A DNA stretch of 64,000 nucleotides from Arcobacter sp. F2176 (GTDB lineage: Bacteria > Campylobacterota > Campylobacteria > Campylobacterales > Arcobacteraceae), in contig NZ_PDJV01000012.1 in the NCBI RefSeq assembly GCF_004116465.1, positions 16,629-80,628 on the forward strand. The letters are read 5' to 3'. Made by a program: the position numbers and the translations under genes. How positions within the stretch are numbered: the stretch's first letter is position 1; every line of letters begins with the position of its first letter. The notes under the pieces were generated by a model, which was not told where the DNA came from, did no database searches, and was given only the letters and a program-made list of their open reading frames with translations. Below, piece by piece: positions 39,747-49,178 of the stretch.

Positions 39747-40647
39747 TATGGAATTTGCTGAGAAAAAAGTAAATTTCAAAAAACCAGAATGGTTAAGAAA
39801 AAAATTAACACCAAGTGCACAAATAGAGATGGAAAATCTTTTAAAAGATGTGGGTGGATTACATACAATATGCCAAGAGGCAAAATGTCCAAATATAAGT
39901 GAGTGTTTTGCAAAGAAAAATGCAACATTTCTTATTTTGGGAGATATTTGTACAAGAAGATGTTCATACTGTAATGTAAAAACTGGACTTCCAACTGAAG
40001 TTGATTTAAGTGAGATACAAAAAGTTACTACTTCTGTAAAACACCTTGGACTTAAATTTGTAGTAATTACAAGTCCTGCTAGAGATGATTTAAAAGATGG
40101 TGGAGCACAACAATTTTATAGGGTGACAAAAGATATTTTAGAAAAATGTCCCGGAACTCAAGTGGAAATTCTAATCCCTGATTTTAAAGCACGAGAAGAA
40201 TCACTTCAAACTGTTATTGATTCTGGGGCTGTTATTATTGGACATAATATTGAAACGGTTCCTCGATTTTATAAAATCAGAAAAAATGCTTCATATGAAA
40301 GATCACTTCAAGTATTAAAAAGATTAAAAGAACTTGGTGGCGATAAAATCAAAACTAAATCAGCTCTTATGGTTGGACTTGGAGAGACTGAAGAAGAGAT
40401 GGTACAAGTATTTAAAGACCTAGTTGCTGTTGGCTGTAAGTTTTTAAGTATTGGGCAATATTTAGCGCCAAGTGGAGATTATGCAAAAGTTATTGAGTAT
40501 GTAAAACCTGAGCAATTTGCAAGATATAAAGAACTTGCTATGGATTTAGGATTTGAATTTGTACACTCAACTCCATATGCTAGAAGTTCTTATTTGGCAC
40601 ATGAATATTTAGGTCATGAGAGTGCTAACAAAGATTTACTAAAATAA
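39730..40647 (+). CDS. lipA: Lipoyl synthase
   Basis: 305 residues. The auxiliary cluster motif CQEAKCPNISEC near residue 48-59 and radical-SAM motif CTRRCSYC near 74 are visible, with the LMVGLGETEEEM and YLAPSGDY segments and a terminal serine-rich RSSYLA. It inserts two sulfurs into octanoyl groups on E2 and H proteins. The gene overlaps the ligase gene by 17 nt, so the two are translationally coupled. Confidence 0.97.
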   Translation: MTMPSNMEFAEKKVNFKKPEWLRKKLTPSAQIEMENLLKDVGGLHTICQEAKCPNISECFAKKNATFLILGDICTRRCSYCNVKTGLPTEVDLSEIQKVTTSVKHLGLKFVVITSPARDDLKDGGAQQFYRVTKDILEKCPGTQVEILIPDFKAREESLQTVIDSGAVIIGHNIETVPRFYKIRKNASYERSLQVLKRLKELGGDKIKTKSALMVGLGETEEEMVQVFKDLVAVGCKFLSIGQYLAPSGDYAKVIEYVKPEQFARYKELAMDLGFEFVHSTPYARSSYLAHEYLGHESANKDLLK

Positions 40648-40685
40648 TATGATGATATAATCCTTCAAATAAAAAAGGATAAATC

Positions 40686-41756
40686 ATCAATCTAATTGGA
40701 CTTGATTACATAAATCAAAAAGATAAAGAGTTAGTTGAACTCTTTATCTCTTCTAAAACTACTAAAAAATATATTTTAGGTATAAATAAACTTACAAAAT
40801 CAGTATTAAAACATATAGAAGTAGCTGGAATAATTGATGACTTTACAAGAGTTCAAAGTTCTCGAAAAAAAACAGTTCTCAAAATAGAAGATGTTCCAAA
40901 AGATGCTTTGATATTATCAACATCAAGTGGAAGTCCCCTCGAAGTAAAAAATGGCCTTGATAAAATGGGTTTTAAAAATATAAATTATCTCGCTCTTTGC
41001 AAATATAGTGATTTACAATTAGCTAGTCCTGATTTTATAGATGATTTTAAAGATGACTTTATAAATAACAAGCTTGAGTATGAAAATACTTATAATCTTT
41101 TAGCTGATGATAAATCAAAAGAAATATTTGAAAAGATAATTAATTTTAAAATATCTTATGACTTAACTTTTATGCAAGGTTTTAGAAACGACCACGAAAG
41201 CCAATATTTTGATAAAGAGATAATCCCAAAGATTAAAAATATAAGATTTGTAGATGGTGGTGGATATGTGGGAGATACTTTAAAAGAGATTATTAAAAAC
41301 TATCCAGACTTTGAAAAAATATATTGTGTAGAACCAAATGCTTTACACATAAATATAGCAAAAAGAGATTTTGGAAATATTGATAATATAGAGTTTATAA
41401 ATTGTGGACTTGGAAGTGAAAAAATAGTAAACCAGATAAAAGAAGAGTTACAAAATAATTGTGCCCATGATTATCAAGCTACAAATATAAACAGTATAGA
41501 TAATCTAATAAGCCAAAAAGTTGATTATATAAAATTAGATATCGAAGGTGCAGAGCAAGATACAATAATTGGGGCAAAAAATACAATAAAAAAATACAAA
41601 CCCATACTTGCAATTTGTATATATCATAAAGCACAAGATTGGTATAAAGTTCCCCAGTTAGTCTTAGATATAGAAAGTGACTATGATATTTATCTAAGAC
41701 ATTATATGGAAGGTATATACGAAACTGTTATGTATTTTATTCCCAAATTTAAATAA
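40686..41756 (+). CDS. FkbM-family methyltransferase with an unusual start codon
   Basis: About 356 residues if translated from ATC at 40686. The FkbM methyltransferase domain begins near residue 190 (RFVDGGGYVGDTLKE; VEPNALHINIA; YIKLDIEGAEQDTIIGAK; ICIYHKAQDWYKVP). The N-terminal portion (INLIGLDYINQKDKELVELF...) continues in frame 222 bp upstream of the first TTG at 40908 with no ATG, GTG or TTG, and AAAGGA at 40674-40679 sits 6 nt before the ATC. So the start is probably AUC. The target of methylation is unknown. Confidence 0.78.
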   Translation: MNLIGLDYINQKDKELVELFISSKTTKKYILGINKLTKSVLKHIEVAGIIDDFTRVQSSRKKTVLKIEDVPKDALILSTSSGSPLEVKNGLDKMGFKNINYLALCKYSDLQLASPDFIDDFKDDFINNKLEYENTYNLLADDKSKEIFEKIINFKISYDLTFMQGFRNDHESQYFDKEIIPKIKNIRFVDGGGYVGDTLKEIIKNYPDFEKIYCVEPNALHINIAKRDFGNIDNIEFINCGLGSEKIVNQIKEELQNNCAHDYQATNINSIDNLISQKVDYIKLDIEGAEQDTIIGAKNTIKKYKPILAICIYHKAQDWYKVPQLVLDIESDYDIYLRHYMEGIYETVMYFIPKFK

Positions 41757-41758
41757 GC

Positions 41759-42544
41759 CTAAATAAGTTTAAAAAATCTAAATACCTTTGTTTGAATAAA
41801 TATAAGTAGAGCAGAACTACAAAAACCAAGTATCGTACCCTCCACAACTCCAATAGTTGGATATGTTAAATATACTACATAAGAATAAACAATAATACTA
41901 GTAAGTCCAAATGGGGTGTTTTTTATGATGGTTCTAGCTTGTAAATTACTATGATTGAAATGTATTATTAAAAGCAAAGGTAAAAGAATAGTTGGGAATG
42001 ATGAAAAGATACCTGCAATACTTGCTGGAACATATTTAGGTAAATTTGAGATTATTAAGAAAATGATTAATGTAAGTATACTTCTTATTACTAAATCATA
42101 GATTGAGACTTTTGATATCTTTACGATTTTATGATCTTCTTTTTTTGAAAAATATATAGCACTAATAATTAAAAGTGTAAAGATAATTAGTGGAGTGAAA
42201 ATTATATGTGGTGGAATAAAAGATAAGATAAAGGCAATTATTAAATATGAAATAAAAGAGATAACTAAACTCAAAATTACTTCAAATTTTCCAGTATAAA
42301 AGGTACTAATATAATAACCAATAGAAAAAGCCAAGGCTGCAAAAAGACCATGTATATTATACAAAGCAGTCTCTTTTACATAATTTACCCCATACTCTAT
42401 AGCAAAAAATATTAAGGTAATAGAACTACCAAGAGGAAGCCCTGAAAGTAGGCCAGAGAGTTTTGGACTAACTTTTTCAGCAATTACTGTCAGACTTAAA
42501 ACTAAAGCAATAACTGTAATAGCTTTTAATACAAATATTTCCAT
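41759..42544 (-). CDS. Polytopic membrane protein of unknown function
   Basis: 261 residues, about eight membrane segments. Two parts resemble each other: KLSGLLSGLPLGSSITLIFFAIEYG near residue 28 and PASIAGIFSSFPTILLPLLLIIHF near 172, which suggests an internal duplication as in some transporters. No family with a known function recognised. It converges with the FkbM-type gene, with 2 bp between stops. Confidence 0.6.
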   Translation of the reverse strand: MEIFVLKAITVIALVLSLTVIAEKVSPKLSGLLSGLPLGSSITLIFFAIEYGVNYVKETALYNIHGLFAALAFSIGYYISTFYTGKFEVILSLVISFISYLIIAFILSFIPPHIIFTPLIIFTLLIISAIYFSKKEDHKIVKISKVSIYDLVIRSILTLIIFLIISNLPKYVPASIAGIFSSFPTILLPLLLIIHFNHSNLQARTIIKNTPFGLTSIIVYSYVVYLTYPTIGVVEGTILGFCSSALLIFIQTKVFRFFKLI

Positions 42545-42648
42545 TTAAATCTCTCTTTTATAGATATCTTTAGAATAATAGCCTGAAATATATAAATAAA
42601 TAGTTTTATAAGATTTTGATATACTACAAAATAAATAAAAGGAAAAAA

Positions 42649-42843
42649 ATGGCAGATGGTAAAAAACGTTTTGATGTAAAAATTGGAGCAAAGGTAAATA
42701 TAGTTTTAAAACAAGATCAAAGAAGTGGAAATCTAACTCAAGGGATAGTTAAAAATATCTTAACAAATTCTCCTACTCATCCCCATGGTATAAAAGTAAG
42801 ACTACAAGATGGTCAAGTGGGAAGAGTGCAAGAAATCTTATAA
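42649..42843 (+). CDS. YwbE family protein
   Basis: 64 residues from an ATG preceded by AAAAGGAAAAAA; a longer frame from 42616 has no ribosome-binding site. Sequence KIGAKVNIVLKQDQRSGNLTQGIVKNILTNSPTHPHGIKVRLQDGQVGRV is the YwbE/DUF2196 hallmark, a small conserved protein of unknown function with an SH3-like barrel. Stop and next start overlap (TAATG). Confidence 0.85.
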   Translation: MADGKKRFDVKIGAKVNIVLKQDQRSGNLTQGIVKNILTNSPTHPHGIKVRLQDGQVGRVQEIL

Positions 42844-43286
42844 TGAAACTTTTTATAGATGGAGATGCTTTTCCTAATATGTTAAAACCTATAGTTTTAA
42901 GAGCCATTGAAAAAAAAGGCTTAGAGACTTTAGTTTTTGCAAATAAAAAAATAGATATAGGAAAATCAAAATATGTGAAATATATCATCGTGGATTTGGG
43001 AGCAGATGAAGCTGATAATAAAATTGTTTATGAGGTTTCAAAAGATGATTTGGTTATAACAGCTGATATTCCCTTAGCTTCTAGAGTAATAGAAAAAGAA
43101 GCCCATGCTATTGATCATAGAGGTGAAACCTATACAGATGATAATATCAAACAATATTTAGCCATAAGAAACTTGATGCAAAGTATAAGAGATGCAGGAG
43201 AGATGACAAAAGGACCACCACCTTTTAATAAAAAAGATGTACAAAAGTTTGCAAGTTCTTTAAATGCCTTTTTACAAAAAATTTAA
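42843..43286 (+). CDS. YaiI/YqxD family protein (DUF188/UPF0178)
   Basis: 147 residues. The N-terminal FIDGDAFPN and the central LVITADIPLASRVIEK and the C-terminal NIKQYLAIRNLMQSIRD and GPPPF are the family signature. The fold resembles PIN-type nucleases; catalytic function is not established. It starts inside the ywbE stop, so it is coupled to it. Confidence 0.9.
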   Translation: MKLFIDGDAFPNMLKPIVLRAIEKKGLETLVFANKKIDIGKSKYVKYIIVDLGADEADNKIVYEVSKDDLVITADIPLASRVIEKEAHAIDHRGETYTDDNIKQYLAIRNLMQSIRDAGEMTKGPPPFNKKDVQKFASSLNAFLQKI

Positions 43287-44260
43287 TCAATATCTATCTC
43301 ACATACAACTTGAGCATGATCACTCTCTTCAAGTGAACCATTTTGATTTCTTTTTAGGTGCTCATCAAATACTTTGTAAGAGATAATCTTGTCTTTTAAG
43401 TCATTTGATACAAAAATATAATCTATGACATTGCCATCTGCGAAATGATAACTTGTGGGTGTCCTTTCTATGCTTTTTTGTTCAGGATGTGGATTATAAA
43501 TCTCTTCTTCATGGTGATAATAAGCATCAAAAAGTATGTATTTATCATCTTGAGATTCTTCATGATAAGCTTTGTTGCATAATGCATCAATCGTCATAGA
43601 AAATTCTTTGTCATTTAAATCACATAAAAATATTGTAGGTATTTTTGACTCTTTGATTTCCATATAAAGGGAAGATGCTTCTATTAGTCTTTGTTTTAAA
43701 ACACTTGAAAAATCATTCTCTAAGGCGATTTTTGTCTTTTCAATTTTCTCTTTTAATGGAGTACCTTCTTTAAAGATATATTCAAACTCATTAAGTCTAT
43801 TTGATTTGAGATGATTTACATAAACAGCTATTTTTGTTTTGTTTGGGAGTTCTATTATGGCTTTTATTGGAACTCTTGAAAAGGCAAATTTATCTTTAAA
43901 GTTGTGTTTTCTTATACTAGGTACATCATATCTAACATTTTTGTTTGAGATAATTGGAAACCTAGAAGCAAGGGCTAAAACTGTAGTTTTATATATAGTT
44001 GGATTTTTTGTATTTGTCTTTGGCTTATCCACACTTAAAAAGTGTTCATAACCTAACTCTTTACAGAGTTCTTTTAACTCTTCTATTGAAAATACTTCTT
44101 GAAAACCGATAATATCAGCATCTAAAAGTTTGATTTGATCTTTTATCCAAGTTACTTTTCTTTCCCATTGTTCTTTTGTAAATCTGTCTTTTTTGAAGTA
44201 CCAAGAAAAAGGAGGAGCTGTAAATTGAAATAGATTGAAAGTAGCAAATTTAATATTCAT
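43283..44260 (-). CDS. Endonuclease/exonuclease/phosphatase (EEP) family protein
   Basis: 325 residues. EEP fold motifs: N-terminal ATFNLFQF, GFQEVFS (catalytic Glu) near residue 56, VNHLKSNR, FLCDLNDKEF, VIDYIFVSND and the final EESDHAQVVCEID (Asp-His pair). It hydrolyses phosphodiesters or phosphomonoesters; the substrate cannot be told. No signal peptide. It converges with the YaiI gene (4-nt overlap) and diverges from the DUF234 gene. Confidence 0.85.
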   Translation of the reverse strand: MNIKFATFNLFQFTAPPFSWYFKKDRFTKEQWERKVTWIKDQIKLLDADIIGFQEVFSIEELKELCKELGYEHFLSVDKPKTNTKNPTIYKTTVLALASRFPIISNKNVRYDVPSIRKHNFKDKFAFSRVPIKAIIELPNKTKIAVYVNHLKSNRLNEFEYIFKEGTPLKEKIEKTKIALENDFSSVLKQRLIEASSLYMEIKESKIPTIFLCDLNDKEFSMTIDALCNKAYHEESQDDKYILFDAYYHHEEEIYNPHPEQKSIERTPTSYHFADGNVIDYIFVSNDLKDKIISYKVFDEHLKRNQNGSLEESDHAQVVCEIDID

Positions 44261-44339
44261 AAAGTTATTATATCTGATTTATGTTATAATCCCAAAAACA
44301 ATTAAAGGCTTTATTATAATACTTAATACTAAAACAATA

Positions 44340-45197
44340 TTGGAGCAATTTCAATATTTCTGTAAACAAAACAATCCAAAAGATATGGAAACTGCACTAA
44401 ATTATTTTGCCATATTTGGTGGACTTGATATAAAAATCGATACTACTAAACCACTTGGTAAACTAATAGAGCGACATATTTTAGATGAATATTATGACTT
44501 ACAAGAGTATATTTCAAAACTGACAAAAAACTCTTTGCCATACTATAAAGTTCTAACTGGTATTGCTTTAGGTGATAGAAGAATTAATAGTGCATTTAAA
44601 AGAGCAGATGTAGAATATGACGAAGGAATAAAAGCTTTACACGACCTAGAAGAGTTAGAAGTTATTTATACTGAAACTTCTATTGACCATCTAACAAATA
44701 AATTTGAAGATAATGATGTGGCTGATAAGTTATTATTCAATGCTCCATTTTTAAGATTTTGGTTTGCCTTTGTATCTCCACTTTATAGGGGAATCGCAAG
44801 AACTGAATATAAAGAGTTTTTTGAGCGATTTAACAACTACAATGCAGAATTTATGCAACTAATCTTTGAGCAATTAAGTCATGAGTATGTAAAAGAACTT
44901 TTTAAAGATGATGCAATAGAAGAGATTGGAAGATATTGGGATGAAAAAGATGAGATAAATCTTGTCGCAGAAACTGAAACAGGAAAGATAATTGTCGGTT
45001 CTTGTAAATATACAAATAGTAAGATGAAAAAAACAGAACTTACAAGACTAAAAGAACTTTGTGAAAAGTTAGAGATAGTCCCTGATTATGTTTTACTATT
45101 TTCAAAAAGTGGTTTCACAAATGAAGTGAAAGCCTTGAAAAGTGATGGAGTAAAACTCTTCACAGTAAAGAGCCTAAAAGCCATTTTAGAAGCATAA
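44340..45197 (+). CDS. DUF234-type protein, restriction-endonuclease-like fold
   Basis: About 285 residues starting at a TTG (44340). The C-terminal half reads ELFKDDAIEEIGRYWDEKDEINLVAETETGKIIVGSCKYTN, with the E...D...ExK pattern of PD-(D/E)XK nuclease-like DUF234 domains, usually attached to archaeal-type ATPases. Here no ATPase part precedes it. The N-terminal region (residues 1-120) contains a YYKVLTGIALGDRR helix-turn-helix-like segment. Function unknown. The longer frame to 44235 overlaps the divergent gene and is unlikely. Confidence 0.65.
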   Translation: MEQFQYFCKQNNPKDMETALNYFAIFGGLDIKIDTTKPLGKLIERHILDEYYDLQEYISKLTKNSLPYYKVLTGIALGDRRINSAFKRADVEYDEGIKALHDLEELEVIYTETSIDHLTNKFEDNDVADKLLFNAPFLRFWFAFVSPLYRGIARTEYKEFFERFNNYNAEFMQLIFEQLSHEYVKELFKDDAIEEIGRYWDEKDEINLVAETETGKIIVGSCKYTNSKMKKTELTRLKELCEKLEIVPDYVLLFSKSGFTNEVKALKSDGVKLFTVKSLKAILEA

Positions 45198-45254
45198 AAC
45201 TTTTTTAGTTCAGATACTCTAAATAAAGAGTATACTGAACCTTGAAAGGTTCTT

Positions 45255-45911
45255 ATGCCAAAACTGCGATACACATATCAAACAATTGAGTTTGGTAATA
45301 TGGACATACATGTCCGAACTTTAAAAGATACACAACAATATGACGAAGAGTGTGATTTAAATCTTACTACAGGAATATCCTCTGCCAACTGGTCCTTATT
45401 TGGAGTGATTTGGCCTTCATCTAAAATCCTAGCAACTTTAATGAATAATTATAATATCAAAGATAAAAGAATCCTAGAAGTAGGGTGCGGAATAGCTCTT
45501 TCAAGTTTAGTATTAAATCACAGAAATGCAAATATAACAACAACAGATTTTAACCCAGAAGTTCAAAAGTTCTTGATAGAAAATACAAGAATAAATCATG
45601 GAAAAACAATCCCCTTCGAGTGTGCAAATTGGGCAAATGCTGATGATACTTTAGGAAAATTTGATTTAATCATAGCAAGTGATATTTTATATGAACAGTT
45701 CCACTTAGAGGATTTAAGTAGGTTTTTAAATGAGCATACAAATGAGTCTTGTGAAATTATAATTGTAGATCCAGGTAGAGGAAATCATGCAAAGTTTTCT
45801 AAGATGATGGTTTTATTAGGTTATGTTCATAGTCAAAGTGAACCTCTGAATACTTCAGATTATTTGGATGAGCCTTTTAATGGACAAATAATCAAATATA
45901 CTAAAAAATAA
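45255..45911 (+). CDS. Class I SAM-dependent methyltransferase
   Basis: 218 residues. The SAM motif I is ILEVGCGIALSSLVLNHR near residue 76 and the post-I acidic TTTDFNPEV; DLIIASDILYE is the METTL21-type catalytic region usually found in protein-lysine methyltransferases. The N-terminal SSANWSLFGVIWPSSK contains the usual GxxxWPSs element of that group. The substrate is not identifiable. AAAGG lies upstream. Confidence 0.83.
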   Translation: MPKLRYTYQTIEFGNMDIHVRTLKDTQQYDEECDLNLTTGISSANWSLFGVIWPSSKILATLMNNYNIKDKRILEVGCGIALSSLVLNHRNANITTTDFNPEVQKFLIENTRINHGKTIPFECANWANADDTLGKFDLIIASDILYEQFHLEDLSRFLNEHTNESCEIIIVDPGRGNHAKFSKMMVLLGYVHSQSEPLNTSDYLDEPFNGQIIKYTKK

Positions 45912-46039
45912 TTTTTTATTAAGTAGTATTAAATACAATAATTTTTTTAATTTAGTTATATTTTAATCAAATGATAATAAGTTATTTATTAAGTAATAAT
46001 TATATATAATTAAATTTATATATAATTTAAGGATAACTA

Positions 46040-46435
46040 ATGAGAATGATTAAAATCTTATTTTTTAGTATTTTAGTTGCATTTATTTTAAGTGGTTGTT
46101 TGTCGAGACAATTAAATGTAAGTTATCAAGATAAAAATAATAAAGAGTTTGAGAAATATTCAAATAAAGTGGAGCAAAGTTTAAAAGAATGTTTTGAACC
46201 AAAAGATGATTCTATTTTTTCCGCTAAAAGATATATAGTAAGGGAAGATTACTATAACCCTAGATATGTAAAGTTAAAGTTATTTTATTTAAATGTAGAT
46301 TATTTAAATATAATTTATATCTTTAAAGAAAAAAATGGAAATAAAATTATTTCACGAGATATAAATATGATTTTATTCCCTACATTTGAATCATTTTTAA
46401 AAAATGGAATGGAGTGTGAAAAAAATGAAAAATAA
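46040..46435 (+). CDS. Lipoprotein of unknown function
   Basis: 131 residues. Signal peptide with lipobox LSGC (Cys20), then a polar domain with no recognised family. It has AAGGATAACTA before the start and overlaps the next lipoprotein start region by 11 nt, so both form a pair. The preceding 128 bp are very AT-rich and contain repeated TTATTAAGTA. Confidence 0.65.
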   Translation: MRMIKILFFSILVAFILSGCLSRQLNVSYQDKNNKEFEKYSNKVEQSLKECFEPKDDSIFSAKRYIVREDYYNPRYVKLKLFYLNVDYLNIIYIFKEKNGNKIISRDINMILFPTFESFLKNGMECEKNEK

Positions 46436-47120
46436 TATTATATTATGGGTATGTTGCATTATTCTAATTTCATTAACTGGTTGTCAAAGACAAATTCCTA
46501 AAAAAGAGATGCAAGTTCTAGAGAATAAAAGAATAGGAATATTATCAGAGGTCAGGAATACTATTCTTATAAGGGAATATAATGGTTTTCATCTTATTGA
46601 AAGGCATAAAAGTATTGCTGATTGGAATGTTAATCAAAATCTTGAGAAATTTATTTTTGATAAGTTAAAAACTGAAAATAAATATAAATCAATAAATATA
46701 TTAAAAAGAAGTGAAGATATAATTTTACATGAAGATGGATTTGGAAAAGGAGTACCTACCCTTTTTGATATTGCAAAAAAAGAAAAGTTAGATTATCTTA
46801 TTTATATCAGGAATTTTTGGGAAAATAAAAGATATCCAGGTGGCCTTACTTTTTATAAATATAATAATATAATGGATGATAAAGCGACAGAATATTTGTA
46901 TTTAAATTTATATTTGAGTATAAGTAAAGTAGGTGATAAAAAATTAAATTCTTTGTATTTTATTGAATTAGATAAAACACAATATTTATATAAAGAATAT
47001 ATTGCTGAAAAAGAAAGTTTATTTATGAAGAAAGATATTAATACATTTCATCCATTTATTAATGATACCCTTCATAAAATAATTCAAAAACATCTACTTA
47101 ATGCTGGTTTAATTAATTAG
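46425..47120 (+). CDS. Second lipoprotein of unknown function
   Basis: 231 residues from the ATG at 46425, 11 nt before the end of the first lipoprotein gene. Lipobox LTGC (Cys20), then a domain of mixed alpha/beta composition. No family recognised, though the layout (ENKRIGILSEVRNTI... and a later KLDYLIYIRNFWE) resembles TPR-less small sensor-like lipoproteins. It converges with the hydrolase gene (8-nt overlap). Confidence 0.6.
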   Translation: MKNNIILWVCCIILISLTGCQRQIPKKEMQVLENKRIGILSEVRNTILIREYNGFHLIERHKSIADWNVNQNLEKFIFDKLKTENKYKSINILKRSEDIILHEDGFGKGVPTLFDIAKKEKLDYLIYIRNFWENKRYPGGLTFYKYNNIMDDKATEYLYLNLYLSISKVGDKKLNSLYFIELDKTQYLYKEYIAEKESLFMKKDINTFHPFINDTLHKIIQKHLLNAGLIN

Positions 47121-47874
47121 ATAATATCTTATTCTCAATCTCTGTTACAAAGTACACAGGACACTCTATCATTGGATAGTGTCCTGCTTCCATACACTCT
47201 ATTATCTCAAAATCATTATAATACTCTTCAAACTGTTTTTTCACATTGTTTTTATGAAAAGCAGGTAAGTCATGATGACCTACCATTATTTTTATTGGTA
47301 TCTTTATATCTTTTACTTCATTTATAAAATCAGTTGTAAGATACATAGTCATATAGCCAGTTCTAGCTTCTAAAGTTGAAGCTTCATATCCCATTTTGAT
47401 TCTATACTCTTTCCATGGTTGATTGTATCTACTACTTGCACTTTCAACTACATATTCAATGAAGTTTTCATTTTTTTTCATACTATCTATTAGTTTTGCT
47501 TGGGCTTGGGGTTTCATCTTTATACCAGCAGCTGAAATTGGAGTGATTAGAATTAGTTGTTTTACTCTATCATCTATTAGGGCTACTTTTTGAGCTATCA
47601 TTGTAGACATAGAGTGGGCTAGAAGAGTTACTTCTTTTAAATTTAGTTTCGTGATGAGGTTTTTTACATCATTTGCTGCTTCTTCGCAAGTATATTCTCC
47701 TAAGATATCTTTTGATAAGCCATAGCCTCTATGGTCTACAAATATGTATGTGAAGTTTGTAGTATCTATATAAGGTAGTATTGGATCAAAGTTTGTGTGA
47801 TCTCCCATGAGTTCATGTAAGACTAAGATATTCTTTTTACCATTGCCTACAATTTTATGTCCAAGTATTGTCAT
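47113..47874 (-). CDS. Alpha/beta-hydrolase family protein
   Basis: 253 residues. The nucleophile elbow is AHSMST (normally GHSxG), oxyanion VLHELMGD near residue 17, acid GHHDLP near 196 and catalytic His in EAGHYPMIE near 230. It resembles small esterases or C-C hydrolases. Cytoplasmic. It follows the MFS gene on the same strand with 6 bp between, so the two are an operon. Confidence 0.83.
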   Translation of the reverse strand: MTILGHKIVGNGKKNILVLHELMGDHTNFDPILPYIDTTNFTYIFVDHRGYGLSKDILGEYTCEEAANDVKNLITKLNLKEVTLLAHSMSTMIAQKVALIDDRVKQLILITPISAAGIKMKPQAQAKLIDSMKKNENFIEYVVESASSRYNQPWKEYRIKMGYEASTLEARTGYMTMYLTTDFINEVKDIKIPIKIMVGHHDLPAFHKNNVKKQFEEYYNDFEIIECMEAGHYPMIECPVYFVTEIENKILSN

Positions 47875-47880
47875 GTTAAC

Positions 47881-49032
47881 TTATTCTTCAAATTTATATT
47901 TTTTTAGGAAATATAAACATAGTCCAACTCCTAATAAAGCCATAAATGCACCACTTAGGGCTGGGTAATTGTAATTTAATCCCATAAACAAAGGAATACC
48001 ACCTAAAAATGCACCTAAAGAATTAGCCACATTAAAAGCAGCTTGTAAAAATGCAGCTCCAAGCATTGCAGAGTGTTTTGCGCTATCTAACATGATGATA
48101 TTAATAGGTGCCCCAATTGACATAGCAAAGGCACCACATAAAAATGTAAGTACGACAGTTGCAAACTTATATTCTGATAGGAAAAATACTAATACTAAAC
48201 ATAAAACCATCATAGATAAAAGAAAAATTGCTACTTTTATAGGGTTTCTTTTATCTGCTAAATATCCACCAACTATATTTCCAACTAACATTCCTAGACC
48301 TGCCACAATCATCATGTACGAGACACTACTTTCTTCGAAATTTGTAACATTTATTAATAATGGAGCAATATAACTAATCCATGCAAACAATCCACCAAAT
48401 CCAGTTGCTACGATAGCTAATATGTGCCAAGCTTTGATAGTCTTAAAAAATTGTAATTCATCTTTTAATGTGATAGTTTTTATCTCTTTTTGTTTTGGAA
48501 GATTTTTATATAAAGAGAAGATTGTTATTAATCCAATTAGTGAAACTATAGCAAAAGCAAATCTCCAACTATAGGTATGACCTAGATATGTGGTAAGTGG
48601 AACCATGGCAACATTTGCAATAGTAAGTCCTGTAAACATTACAGCAATTGCTTGTGCTGACTTACCCTTTTGGGCAAGTTTTGCTGCAACCACTGTTCCC
48701 ACACCAAAAAAAGCACCATGGGGTAAGCCACTAAAAAATCTAGATACCAAAAGCGTAGAATAATTAGGTGCGATAGCAGATAAAAAGTTGAAAAATGTAA
48801 ATAGAACCATAAAAGCTATTAGGATGTTTTTAGCTGGAAACTTTGCACTTAGAGCGACTAATATTGGCGCTCCAATAACTACTCCTAGGGCATAAGTAGA
48901 GATTAAATGCCCAGCAACTGGAATACTAATATTTAAGTCATTTGCAACATCTGGTAATAATCCCATAATAGCAAATTCAGTAGTACCAATAGCAAGACCA
49001 CCTAAAGCTAGGGGTAATAATTGTTTTGTCAT
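47881..49032 (-). CDS. Major facilitator superfamily transporter, AraJ-like DHA1 type
   Basis: 383 residues, 12 membrane segments. The N-terminal TTEFAIMGLLPDVANDL and the fourth/fifth helix GLPHGAFFGVGTVVAAKLA motif are characteristic of DHA1 sugar/drug exporters such as AraJ. It probably exports small organic compounds; the substrate is unknown. Operon with the downstream hydrolase suggests a shared compound. Confidence 0.84.
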   Translation of the reverse strand: MTKQLLPLALGGLAIGTTEFAIMGLLPDVANDLNISIPVAGHLISTYALGVVIGAPILVALSAKFPAKNILIAFMVLFTFFNFLSAIAPNYSTLLVSRFFSGLPHGAFFGVGTVVAAKLAQKGKSAQAIAVMFTGLTIANVAMVPLTTYLGHTYSWRFAFAIVSLIGLITIFSLYKNLPKQKEIKTITLKDELQFFKTIKAWHILAIVATGFGGLFAWISYIAPLLINVTNFEESSVSYMMIVAGLGMLVGNIVGGYLADKRNPIKVAIFLLSMMVLCLVLVFFLSEYKFATVVLTFLCGAFAMSIGAPINIIMLDSAKHSAMLGAAFLQAAFNVANSLGAFLGGIPLFMGLNYNYPALSGAFMALLGVGLCLYFLKKYKFEE

Positions 49033-49178
49033 AAAAAGTATCTTTATTTTAAATTTTTGGAATTTTAGTGTTTTATGGCTTAGTCTTTTATCAAAGATAA
49101 TACATGTATAAATTTATCACAGTAATGACACATTACTAAGGTATAATTATTGCAAAATATATTTCCGAAGGAAAAAAA

